Shown here in pieces: positions 37,974 through 46,599 of a DNA stretch of 64,000 nucleotides. The stretch's first letter is position 1, and every line of letters starts with the position of its first letter. A program made the translations under genes and the position numbers. The notes beneath the pieces are model-generated. The model saw only the letters and a list, made by a program, of their open reading frames with translations. It did not search any database and was not told the DNA's origin. The stretch spans positions 3,410,001-3,474,000 of the forward strand of contig NZ_CP080413.1 in assembly GCF_019457475.1 (NCBI RefSeq), read 5' to 3'. The stretch comes from Shewanella acanthi (GTDB lineage Bacteria; Pseudomonadota; Gammaproteobacteria; Enterobacterales; Shewanellaceae).

Positions 37974-39032
37974 TCATTCAATAACATCAAAATGATAACT
38001 AATATAAGCTTTATATGGGCTAATCGGTGAAACCCATCGTTCTGCTGAGTAAGGCCAATTAGGTGTATCAGGATAGTTTTGAGCTTCTAAACACACTCCT
38101 TCGTATTGTGAAAAAAGCCCCATTCCAGCAACATTTTTTGCCTGATGAAGGAAGTTTGACGTGTAGAGTTGAATACCTGGCATATCTGTCTTCACTGTCA
38201 TTTGCCTTCCTGAGTTTGCATGACTCAACACAGCCGAATTATCATGCTGCTTATTCAAAATGAAATTATGATTAAATCCACATGAAGATCTGATCTGAGG
38301 ATGCTGGCTACCTATATCCATTCCAATTAGCTTCAATGCGGTAAAATCAAAGGCTGTACCTGATACCTCTAATATTTCTTTGGTTGGGATAAATGTTTCA
38401 TCCACAGGTGTAATCGAATCAGAATTGATAAACAAATCATGGTTTAAGATGTTTCCCGAACCTGCTAAGTTAAAATATGCATGATTAGTTAAACTGACTG
38501 GAGTCATTCGATCTGAGGAAGCATGAAATGACAGCAAAAGAGTGTTGTCATGCTGTAAACAAAAACTCGCTCTGAATTGCTTATTCCCGGGAAATCCACC
38601 TTCCATGTGAGCATGTTCTACATAAAGATTCAGAACTACTCCTGTCGAAGAAACATCATGTTCTGCAAGCCATATCTTATTATGTAAGCCAGTAGTTCCA
38701 CTATGTAAGCAGTGGTTCCCGTCATTACGTTCCAAAGAATATTCTTGATTATCAATGGCGAAATGAGCGTTAGCGATTCTATTGGCGACAGGCCCGATGG
38801 TTCGCCCAATAAAAGCGGTGTCTTCCAAGTAATCGTCTAACTTGGGCAAAGAAAGAACCACGTTTTCTAAGGCTCCGTGACGATCAGGAACATAGATCGC
38901 GCAAATTGTCGCTCCTAGCGATAAAATCTCAACTCGCATGCCCGACTTATTAGTCAAAACATACTTTGTTACTTCACGTCCGTGAACGGTACCAAATAAT
39001 TCTGAGTGAATTCCTACACTTTCTATTTGCAT
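37974..39032 (-). CDS. galM: Aldose 1-epimerase (mutarotase)
   Basis: This 352-residue enzyme interconverts the alpha and beta anomers of galactose. The acid His is in SLTNHAYFNLAG and the base Glu in GVCLEAQNYPDTPNWP; NDGNHCLHSGTTGLHNKIW is the usual substrate loop. There is no signal peptide, so it acts in the cytosol on sugar entering through the MFS porter. It is convergent with the AraC gene and closes the galactoside island. Confidence 0.93.
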   Translation of the reverse strand: MQIESVGIHSELFGTVHGREVTKYVLTNKSGMRVEILSLGATICAIYVPDRHGALENVVLSLPKLDDYLEDTAFIGRTIGPVANRIANAHFAIDNQEYSLERNDGNHCLHSGTTGLHNKIWLAEHDVSSTGVVLNLYVEHAHMEGGFPGNKQFRASFCLQHDNTLLLSFHASSDRMTPVSLTNHAYFNLAGSGNILNHDLFINSDSITPVDETFIPTKEILEVSGTAFDFTALKLIGMDIGSQHPQIRSSCGFNHNFILNKQHDNSAVLSHANSGRQMTVKTDMPGIQLYTSNFLHQAKNVAGMGLFSQYEGVCLEAQNYPDTPNWPYSAERWVSPISPYKAYISYHFDVIE

Positions 39033-39170
39033 TTAATTTATTGCCATCAAACTTACAGGACTGATTAATCACCAATGTTTTAGGCACTTTGTATCATTAC
39101 TAAAAATTGGTCAACTTACGCGAGATAGGCAGCTTGGGCTAATTTGGCTGAAAATCGATTTGGGGCAAGA

Positions 39171-39338
39171 CTAATCCGCAGGACTTTCTACAGAGGACTT
39201 TCGTAAAGTCCAGCTACCATCTTTATTATCAATCCAGTGAATAACATCACCGTCTTTCCATTTTAGATCGGCAAGATATTCGTCAGGTAATTTGAAAAAA
39301 GCATCCCCATCAACTGTTCTTTCAATTTCGACTTTCAT
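39171..39338 (-). CDS. Small AbrB-like protein
   Basis: The start ATG 39336-39338 (MKVEIERTVDGDAFFKLPDEYL) has GAGAGGG upstream; a longer frame starts 22 codons earlier. The product of about 55 residues has the beta-strand pattern LPDEYLADLKWKDGDVIHWIDNKDG of SpoVT/AbrB-type DNA-binding domains, often antitoxins or small regulators. It overlaps the phosphatase-like gene by 17 bases. Antitoxin function is possible but no toxin is recognised here. Confidence 0.65.
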   Translation of the reverse strand: MKVEIERTVDGDAFFKLPDEYLADLKWKDGDVIHWIDNKDGSWTLRKSSVESPAD

Positions 39339-39708
39339 TGCTGTCCCTCTCTGAAAAAAATAGAACTTGGCTTTCAGATTGCACCGCATCTCTACGCTTT
39401 TCAAGCTGCTCTATCAAAGCTGACTCTCCATATCTGTAAATGTCCGGTATATCTAGATTAACGACCTTACCCAAGAAACGCTGACCAGTGTACTTTTCAA
39501 TACGTCGAACGTGCTTGTCTTCCATAACAAACACAACATCAGACCATTCAAGCAGCTCTTCACTACATAATGTTGTGCTGTTTCGCCTGCACTCCTTCTC
39601 GCTCAAACCAGCAGAGCGATAGACGTGCAGTGAGTCTTTTGCTGCAAAGTGGTCTTCTGCTGTCCGGCTTCGATTAAGATTCGATGTGCATAAAAACAGG
39701 ATATTCAA
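39322..39708 (-). CDS. Low-molecular-weight tyrosine phosphatase-like protein
   Basis: This 128-residue protein begins MNILFLCTSNLNRSRTAED. CTSNLNRS fits the C-x5-R-S phosphate loop of low-molecular-weight tyrosine phosphatases. A later VNLDIPDIYRYG may supply the general-acid Asp. It is shorter than the usual 150 residues, so it belongs to a compact subgroup. It overlaps its neighbours on both sides (4 bases upstream, 17 downstream), forming a three-gene unit beside tnsD. Its target is unknown. Confidence 0.75.
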   Translation of the reverse strand: MNILFLCTSNLNRSRTAEDHFAAKDSLHVYRSAGLSEKECRRNSTTLCSEELLEWSDVVFVMEDKHVRRIEKYTGQRFLGKVVNLDIPDIYRYGESALIEQLEKRRDAVQSESQVLFFSERDSNESRN

Positions 39709-40016
39709 TTAGTTACCTCATCTTGCCACTTAAGCCCAGCTGCAAGATGCAGTAATCGCTGGGTGTCATCAAACAGCGATGAAAAGTCTCGCTCATGCAA
39801 ACCCGTAGGTAGCATCAACTCGACGGTAGGGATTCGTGTCACTGGACACACATCAATATGGAGGATCTCAACAATCCCCTCACCTGCTCGGAGAGATAGG
39901 GTCTGGAACAAGCGATTTAAGATGAACACGAATTTATCGTCTACTTTCAACGAGTCATATAACATGACATTGGGGAACCGTTCAGACAGGTGTTGTTCGA
40001 GAATGGTGGCATACAT
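39705..40016 (-). CDS. Unrecognised 103-residue protein
   Basis: ATG is preceded by CAGGAG and the gene overlaps the phosphatase-like gene by four bases, so it is real and coupled. The sequence (MYATILEQHLSERFPNVMLY...) is soluble and of mixed helix and strand, with no motif I know. It is first in the small operon next to the transposition genes. A role tied to the phosphatase-like protein is likely, but nothing more can be said. Confidence 0.7.
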   Translation of the reverse strand: MYATILEQHLSERFPNVMLYDSLKVDDKFVFILNRLFQTLSLRAGEGIVEILHIDVCPVTRIPTVELMLPTGLHERDFSSLFDDTQRLLHLAAGLKWQDEVTN

Positions 40017-40364
40017 GATAGAACTCCTGTGAAGCGAACAGAACGTATGGCTACAGGATGGTACAGGCTGAGTAAAAAGTCTTGGGGAGTGTCACTAAAG
40101 CTTCGGGAGTGTCACTAAAATTTTTCAAAAAGAAAATTTATCCCTAATACAATCAGTCACATAAAAACAAAAAATAATTAAAAAAACTTACAAAAATATT
40201 TCTCTCACGCACCTAACTAAAACCCACAGCCAACATCCCTAAATCCCCAACAAAACCCCCAAAGAAACTTCAAAATAGTCATTTACCATAATAGCGTATA
40301 GTACGCAGTCGCGAGAAAAGGAGGGTTTGGGGCTAAAACATGATGAGATGGTGATTTTTACAAC
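40017..40364. other. AT-rich spacer between the small operon and tnsD
   Basis: The spacer contains the promoter of the three-gene unit and a 15-bp direct repeat. No gene is supported. CATGATGAGATGG at 40339-40351 recurs on the other side of the tns operon (47754-47766). Confidence 0.5.
40085..40119. repeat. 15-bp direct repeat GGGAGTGTCACTAAA
   Basis: Two exact copies (40085-40099 and 40105-40119) have a 20-base period, or about two DNA turns, upstream of the small operon. This spacing suits two copies of a protein-binding site on one face of the helix. The protein is not known. Confidence 0.75.
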
Positions 40365-41951
40365 TTAAGCTTGGCCATTAATGAGATTCGTCGCTCTCTC
40401 AACAGCCAATGGCAGTTTTTCTCTGTAATGAAGTAGCCAGTTGTGTCCGCCCAAAGCACGGTCAATCGCAGACATGGAAGTATATGTTCCAGAAAGATTA
40501 TCAATCTGATTACACAGCACCAAGTCCCTCGCAGCCCAATTGATCCCTTGATGTTTGCCCGAAGACAATGCTTCTGGAAGCTGAGCGTATAACCATACTT
40601 TGTCGTGTTTATAGAGCCACATATACGCATTACACTGATGTTTAATCGCATTGCGTGATGCATCAGGAAACCGCTTCATAAAGTTTATCAGCGATGTTCG
40701 ATTGCTTAGTTTCCGCTGCTGCATTAGCAGATGATGACGCCATGCTGATAAACCTGCATGCGACTGAATAATTTGCTCTACGGCTCCAACTGACAATCCA
40801 AGCTGCTGCGCAATGTCCTGTCGGTGCAGCCCTACAAAGGCCTTACGCCAAACGCTTCTTTCCATCTCTGGGGTGATAAATTGTCGTCGACGCTCTATTT
40901 GTAGTCCGTGACGCAACGCCACCGATTTTATAAAACCCACACTACAACCCAAAGCTTGTGCGCACTTACGCAACGAAAAACCCTGTTCGAGTATTTTCAG
41001 AACGACCTGTTCCTCAGGAGTTCCAATCGCTTTAGACAATTCGGTTGTTTGAGGTTGTATCTTTGGCCCCGCAAAAAATGCTTCTGGTGATTTGGTCAGG
41101 TAAGCCATTAACAGAACGTGCCTTAAATAATGCGTTGACTGGTCTCTATGCACGATACGTGGCACAAAATGAAATTTACACAACTCTGGAGGCACCACTT
41201 CTGCTTCAGGAATAAACAACTCACGCCAAAAAAGTTTCAGTGCTGTTTTCAATTGCCGCCAGCGAATTCGTCCAGAGGCAGTGATAAAACCTTTCGCATC
41301 CAACCACGCAATGTACCGCTCGGACATACTTCCTAGCGGGGTAAATTGGCTTAATAACGCATGTAATTCGACGATGTAGCGACTTAACTTGAGCGCATTG
41401 GGCTCTACTTCAAGATTGAGCGTATTGTCTACAAAGGGTAATTCGTAAGCATGGTTTAGCGCCCCTTCACCGGCTTCAACGGTAGACAGTACTCTCGCAT
41501 GCACAGGACAGACAGAAACCCCATGAAGTTGATGCATGGTGTGCCAATACGCCAGCCCATACCGCGCTTTATCTTCTTCCATGCAAGCACAGCAGCACCG
41601 CAACACATTGCCAAAGCTCAACTTGCTAGCAGCCATTCGGGCTTGTTCGTAGACTGTTGATGCATTGTCCTGCGTTTCACTTTTTGCCAGCGCGAGACGC
41701 TTTTCCTTTGTGCTTAGCCCAAATGCAACGAGAGGATGTGCTGATGCTTCAAGGCGAAGGTGCTCAACGGTACTGTCTGCCAATAGCGCCAGTGATGATA
41801 AATGCCCTGGTAACAGGGCATTTATACGAACAGACTCCCGACCAAAAAGTCGATAGTTAGTGATTTTCCAAGAGCCATATGGAGATAGCAGATGGGCTCT
41901 AGCTGCCAAGCTATAACCGCATTCACCGGGTAACAGCTTGAGCTTATCCAT
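40365..41951 (-). CDS. tnsD: TnsD-like target selector (long TniQ protein)
   Basis: This 528-residue protein has a TniQ domain at the start (LPGECGYSLAARAHLLSPYGSW) and a Cys/His zinc site (CCCACMEEDKARYGLAYWHTMHQLHGVSVCPVH, given in parts: CCCACMEED and VCPVH). Its long C-terminal part carries helix-turn-helix segments (GFSLRKCAQALGCSVGFIKS). Like TnsD of Tn7 it should bind one chromosomal sequence, here probably the 3' end of gcvP, and recruit TnsC. It overlaps the tniQ gene by 8 bases and ends the tns operon. Confidence 0.85.
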   Translation of the reverse strand: MDKLKLLPGECGYSLAARAHLLSPYGSWKITNYRLFGRESVRINALLPGHLSSLALLADSTVEHLRLEASAHPLVAFGLSTKEKRLALAKSETQDNASTVYEQARMAASKLSFGNVLRCCCACMEEDKARYGLAYWHTMHQLHGVSVCPVHARVLSTVEAGEGALNHAYELPFVDNTLNLEVEPNALKLSRYIVELHALLSQFTPLGSMSERYIAWLDAKGFITASGRIRWRQLKTALKLFWRELFIPEAEVVPPELCKFHFVPRIVHRDQSTHYLRHVLLMAYLTKSPEAFFAGPKIQPQTTELSKAIGTPEEQVVLKILEQGFSLRKCAQALGCSVGFIKSVALRHGLQIERRRQFITPEMERSVWRKAFVGLHRQDIAQQLGLSVGAVEQIIQSHAGLSAWRHHLLMQQRKLSNRTSLINFMKRFPDASRNAIKHQCNAYMWLYKHDKVWLYAQLPEALSSGKHQGINWAARDLVLCNQIDNLSGTYTSMSAIDRALGGHNWLLHYREKLPLAVERATNLINGQA

Positions 41952-42882
41952 GCATTGCCAGCTCAGGCGTTACAGCAAGAAAGTCCTCTAAAAGCAAATA
42001 CACTAATGGATGTGGATGAGCTGCTACTGAACTTATTTGCGTTAAGCGCGGACTTCGCATCATCGGATGACATAGAATTCCTCTGTGTACGTTCAGATTA
42101 CGAAACCATGTGCCGAGCTCGTACTCACTAAAGTGTGTCAGGAAACGTTTTTGCCATACCCCCAACAATCGCCGCTCCGCCACACTGTTTCGCTCAAGCG
42201 TCGACACCCCTGCCAACTCCCGAACACGCCTTACTAACGCTAACCGCCTATCAGGCACAATGGGGCTATGAGCTAGCCGTACACTCGCCGCTTCAATTCG
42301 CTGCATGGTATCCGTCATTGCAATAGGCTTAGCCTCAAGCCAAGCACCGCAGTCGGGGCACGCATTGTCTTTAGGTGGGACAGACTGCTCATTCAGTCGA
42401 TAGTGATGCCAGCCACACTCATGACAACCACTAACAAGTACATCACCATGTACTAAACAATGAAACACGGCAGGTAGTTGATGATCTCGATGAAAGTAAG
42501 CCAGTCCAAAACGAGCTTCATTTTCGGTCACACAACTAGGACACCAACGCCAACAAGTAACGCGCGTTGACTGAACCCCACTGATGGCAGCGTGAGATTG
42601 TTTTACTTGCTGCCCAATTGGATAGTCCTGAGGTAAAAACGCTCGAAAGTAACTAACTAAACTATGTGCTGTATGAAATTCAACATCGTTTAGCTTATCC
42701 TGGACGCTGAGAATTTCCTTTTCCAGAGCCCCAAATGCATGGTGTGGCGACACACTTCGTACCGCAAGCCTCATTAGCGGTTCATCAGGGAATAAGCCTG
42801 TGGTCGAGCGCTCTAGATAATGCCAACGTGCCGGAGCTGATTGGCAATCTTCCCCTGGCAGTAAAGTTCGCCAATGACTCAT
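41944..42882 (-). CDS. tniQ: Short TniQ family protein
   Basis: This 312-residue TniQ protein opens MSHWRTLLPGEDCQSAPARW. It carries two zinc-type clusters: CWRWCPSCVTENEARFGLAY with LVHGD, and GCHECGWHHY with ACPDCGAW. It lacks the long C-terminal DNA-binding part of TnsD. TniQ proteins link target recognition to TnsC. Two TniQ proteins in one element allow two targeting modes, or they may act as a pair. The start codon shares a base with the tnsC stop (TAATG). Confidence 0.88.
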   Translation of the reverse strand: MSHWRTLLPGEDCQSAPARWHYLERSTTGLFPDEPLMRLAVRSVSPHHAFGALEKEILSVQDKLNDVEFHTAHSLVSYFRAFLPQDYPIGQQVKQSHAAISGVQSTRVTCWRWCPSCVTENEARFGLAYFHRDHQLPAVFHCLVHGDVLVSGCHECGWHHYRLNEQSVPPKDNACPDCGAWLEAKPIAMTDTMQRIEAASVRLAHSPIVPDRRLALVRRVRELAGVSTLERNSVAERRLLGVWQKRFLTHFSEYELGTWFRNLNVHRGILCHPMMRSPRLTQISSVAAHPHPLVYLLLEDFLAVTPELAMHG

Positions 42883-44357
42883 TAGTCCTCTCCCAACATC
42901 GATAAAAAATTGTCAGGGGATAGCGCTGAACTTTCTTTAGTTGCATCAACTTCATGTGCTGTACGAGGTGCTTTGTTAGGCTTCAACTGCACAGTGCCAG
43001 TCAACAGTTTTGCCTTTTCTCGTTCATAGCTTTCCTGTAATTCCCGAGCAGTATCCTCTAAGACTTTTAACTTTCCTTGATCATCCTTGGAGTCTTTAGG
43101 GTTAATCATCTCCAGTAACCGCATCGGCTTTAAATCTTCATACTCCCTGTACCCCCCATGATGTAATGCAGCTATCGGACCAGACAAAGGAGCAAACTGT
43201 TTTACAAACACGTGATCTAACACGGACACGGTCAGTGTTTGTTTCGAAGCCTCAAAATAACTTAAAAAACGTAATACCGCTTGAACCAGAGATACTGCAA
43301 TAGCTGGAATTCCGGCTGTTAAAGCATGCAACTTATAGCGCAATGCATCGTCACTATCACGAGGCGCAACAAATCGAACAGAATTAAATAGCGCGTAGGA
43401 GAGGTTTTTCCAAAAGCCAGATTCCACATCACAACAAGCCAACATAAGCGATCCAGCGCGAAGTGTACGACGAGTAATAGTCATCTCTTTTGCAAAAAGC
43501 TCCAAGGCTCCGAATGTACCTACAAATATCGTGGACACCCCTAGTGTATTAACTAATTCCTCCACGAACCGCATGGAGGTTTTTTCATTCGGGCCAATTT
43601 TCAGATCCTTTGGACTTAGCGCAAAATTTTGAGCCTCGTCTATCACCATTGTACCGATATGATGCTTGATAACGGCTTTACGCACTATTTGAATCAATTC
43701 ATACACGCTAGCTTGGCGATTCACATAGGAATACTTCTCCCCAGTTAAAGCATCTATCTCTCCCAGAATAGCTTTTAAAAACGCTTTTTGACCGACACGA
43801 TCATGATGCTCGACATACAAATATGTCACTTGAGTCAAACAACATGATTGTTGTGTTCCATCAGGCATAGGGTAAGTTGTATGCTCTATCACTTGTTCTA
43901 TCTGATTCAATGCTTGCTTAACCATACTAGATTTTCCACGACCACTTAAACCCGTGATCAGGAATGTATAACTGTTTTCGAGTAAATTAAGACGCTTGAT
44001 ATTGATGGACTGTAATGGCTTATCTTTGTCTGCTTCAATAGCCGCTAAAATACCTTGCCAATTATCATTGAGTGGGTTGCGACCTAGGTAAGACACTTCA
44101 ATGCCAAGCCGAATAGCTTCATAAATCTCCACCATTTCATCCTGAACCACATGCATACTAAGCAAGTTAAGGATTGAAGATCGAGTGTAATAGCCATGCA
44201 GATCTTCAGGTACATCACTTAGGTCTAAGCCACCTACAAAAGGGATGCCACACTGTGAGTGAATTTGCTTTTTTGATAACGGAAAACCGAGTCCTTCAAC
44301 CAGAGGATTGCCTCGATGCATCGGATTGGGATGACGAATATAGTTAGCTTTAGCCAT
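42882..44357 (-). CDS. tnsC: TnsC AAA+ transposition regulator
   Basis: ATG 44355-44357 (MAKANYIRHPNPMHRGNPLV) with GAGG upstream is chosen; a longer frame overlaps tnsB deeply and is unlikely. The protein of about 491 residues carries Walker A (FLITGLSGRGKSSMVKQAL), Walker B (IGTMVIDEAQNFALS) and a sensor region (TIFVGTFGALELF). TnsC is the ATP-dependent link between target proteins and the TnsAB transposase and sets target immunity. The start overlaps the tnsB stop by 8 bases. Confidence 0.93.
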   Translation of the reverse strand: MAKANYIRHPNPMHRGNPLVEGLGFPLSKKQIHSQCGIPFVGGLDLSDVPEDLHGYYTRSSILNLLSMHVVQDEMVEIYEAIRLGIEVSYLGRNPLNDNWQGILAAIEADKDKPLQSINIKRLNLLENSYTFLITGLSGRGKSSMVKQALNQIEQVIEHTTYPMPDGTQQSCCLTQVTYLYVEHHDRVGQKAFLKAILGEIDALTGEKYSYVNRQASVYELIQIVRKAVIKHHIGTMVIDEAQNFALSPKDLKIGPNEKTSMRFVEELVNTLGVSTIFVGTFGALELFAKEMTITRRTLRAGSLMLACCDVESGFWKNLSYALFNSVRFVAPRDSDDALRYKLHALTAGIPAIAVSLVQAVLRFLSYFEASKQTLTVSVLDHVFVKQFAPLSGPIAALHHGGYREYEDLKPMRLLEMINPKDSKDDQGKLKVLEDTARELQESYEREKAKLLTGTVQLKPNKAPRTAHEVDATKESSALSPDNFLSMLGED

Positions 44358-46599
44358 GAGGTATTTCCTCCACAGCATTGGGGTTACCAAACATGTCTGC
44401 GGCAGGGCTGACGGTGTGATTTGGCGCTGTATCTTTAATGGCACCTTCCATGCCTTTTTCAATATCTTGTTGATACTGATAATGCTGCCTATCAGCCTCG
44501 GTTTTTCGATTATCTTTGATATCAGACACAATCCCTTTAGCCAGCGATTTTTGATGCTGATTAGTACGCGCTTTAGCCATTTTCTCTAAGAAGTGTATGT
44601 CCGCATTTAAAAGCATTGAACTAATGCGAGACTGTTCTGCTGCGACAGCGTACTGGTATCTTAAGATCGCAAGACGATGATGTACTTGCTCCCAGGCCTG
44701 GTTTTTATAAGCTTCACAGCGCTCTGTCAGCTCCAGTTGATATACCGTCTTAGTTGCTTCGTCTTTATACCAAATATGATTCGTTGAGCTCTCTGAGTAA
44801 CGAATCGAGATAGACTGACGACCAAAATTTTTGGACTCATCCAACAGGGGTAAACGCTCAAAATCAGTAGACGAATAATACAACCCGTTGAAACGCACCC
44901 CTAGGCTTTGCACGCTCACGCTAGCTTCTGGCAACAAACCGAACAATAACTGCTCCCGAGGCAACGTTGCAGGTGCAATGACACAGTGGCTTAAGCTGTA
45001 ATTCCAAGCGTCTCGTGGGGCAAATGCCACACCATCACGCTCCATTTCGAAGGTACGATTATTAATACGTGTTGAGTGATTATTAGCGTGAAGAACACAC
45101 TTAATGATTGCGCGAGTTAACTCATCGCTAGTCAAAACATTATTCCGACTCGGGTGTTGCTCATCAAATTTATTAATTTGAATGACTTTACCGTGCTCAA
45201 GCGGAGAAAATGCATTTTTTTGAACAATATCAAAACTTTTCTCTACCGTTCCTTTACACACTCCCATGTGATAAGCATTCAGATTAACAACTTCGATGCC
45301 AATTTTCCCCTTGAGTACCGCTTCCATATTTTTATCACTGTTTTCTGTCCCGCGATCCGCAGTCAACTCGCGTGGAACATGACAACATGGCCAGTCCTCG
45401 AATCGAATACTGAGTCCGAACTGCTGACAAAATGCGACTTTATCAGAACACGCATTAAGTAACGCCTGACAAGCCCCGGTCCAGTCTGGACCATGAAAAG
45501 CGATGTGCATGCCGACAATCATGCTTGTCACAACATCGACCACTAAATACAAAACTGGTCTGCCTATCGACATTAACTCATTCGAAAACTCATAGCGCAC
45601 ATAGACATCTAATATTGTGCTATCTATTTCATAGCGACTGGTGGCACCGCGCAAACCGTGCTTCGCACTGCCTGTTCTCGCTTTGTGATCTCGTGAATAG
45701 TTTTTCTCACCGACACGCTTTCTTAACCACGTCAATTTAGACACAATTTTATTCAGTTGACGTTTAAACGCCCTGGACGAAATAACGTGATTGTTGCCTA
45801 AAGGAAGACGAAACTCTTCCATCATCTCTTCAATCGTTGCACCTTTCGGGCGGATTGATACGCTGCCGAAAAAACGGATGAATTCTTTATATAAGTCTTC
45901 AAGTACGACCTCTTTGCGGTTGCGTAAGTGCGAACGCGCAAACTTTTCAATATCTTCAACGTCTTTTTGCGTGACATGACGATATGAATTTCCGTACTTA
46001 GTTGCAGGCCCTGGTTTGGATGAAAGATCATATGAACCGTCATCATTCAATTTAGGTAAATCAGGGAGAGAAAAGTTTTGACCACAATTGTAGTAATTGG
46101 GAATTAACGCATTTTTAATCCCCCCATCACGAAAATAGCGATTTAGCATGCTAGTTACATACTTTTTACTGCGCTGAGAAAGCTCAATCAGCTCTTGCAA
46201 TAAGCCGGTTGGATCCCCGAATAAATAGCGATGTAACTTTTGAGGATCATCCACTAAAGGCTGAATCGTCTCCCAAGCTGCGTCTCGTAGCGCTAGAGGA
46301 TCATACACGTCATCATTAGCTGCATTATTACTTAGTGATTTGAGCTTTTTGGCGAAAACCTTTTGTTTAAAATAGCTGTCATCTTTGAACAAAATTTCAG
46401 GGAGACTGGGTTCCAACAAAACCCATGCTTTGCTATCTTTTTTGTGATTTAAATAGGCAACATTTATTGTAAATGGTCTGCGAGGTCTGTTGCAGCTCAA
46501 GTCCGAGACAGCAATTTTGTCCGCGTCTATCGCTACGATGCGATAATTCACTTCGGGGTGCTTCGGATTTACTGAAGCGATAATCTGGTTAACAAACAT
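44350..46599 (-). CDS. tnsB: TnsB DDE transposase
   Basis: This 749-residue transposase of the retroviral integrase fold cuts and joins the 3' ends. The DDE triad is visible: Asp in YEIDSTILDVYV, Asp in ELTADRGTENSD and Glu in GTVEKSFDIV. An N-terminal helix-turn-helix region (about 120-280) should bind the GTTGGAAAC sites in both ends, and a basic C-terminal tail should contact TnsC. It overlaps tnsA by 11 bases and tnsC by 8. Confidence 0.94.
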   Translation of the reverse strand: MFVNQIIASVNPKHPEVNYRIVAIDADKIAVSDLSCNRPRRPFTINVAYLNHKKDSKAWVLLEPSLPEILFKDDSYFKQKVFAKKLKSLSNNAANDDVYDPLALRDAAWETIQPLVDDPQKLHRYLFGDPTGLLQELIELSQRSKKYVTSMLNRYFRDGGIKNALIPNYYNCGQNFSLPDLPKLNDDGSYDLSSKPGPATKYGNSYRHVTQKDVEDIEKFARSHLRNRKEVVLEDLYKEFIRFFGSVSIRPKGATIEEMMEEFRLPLGNNHVISSRAFKRQLNKIVSKLTWLRKRVGEKNYSRDHKARTGSAKHGLRGATSRYEIDSTILDVYVRYEFSNELMSIGRPVLYLVVDVVTSMIVGMHIAFHGPDWTGACQALLNACSDKVAFCQQFGLSIRFEDWPCCHVPRELTADRGTENSDKNMEAVLKGKIGIEVVNLNAYHMGVCKGTVEKSFDIVQKNAFSPLEHGKVIQINKFDEQHPSRNNVLTSDELTRAIIKCVLHANNHSTRINNRTFEMERDGVAFAPRDAWNYSLSHCVIAPATLPREQLLFGLLPEASVSVQSLGVRFNGLYYSSTDFERLPLLDESKNFGRQSISIRYSESSTNHIWYKDEATKTVYQLELTERCEAYKNQAWEQVHHRLAILRYQYAVAAEQSRISSMLLNADIHFLEKMAKARTNQHQKSLAKGIVSDIKDNRKTEADRQHYQYQQDIEKGMEGAIKDTAPNHTVSPAADMFGNPNAVEEIPHG

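Noticed and set aside
40085..40119. GTGTCACTAAA repeats as an old Tn7-like end
   Set aside because: They share nothing with the GTTGGAAAC sites, have no partner end and no target duplication.
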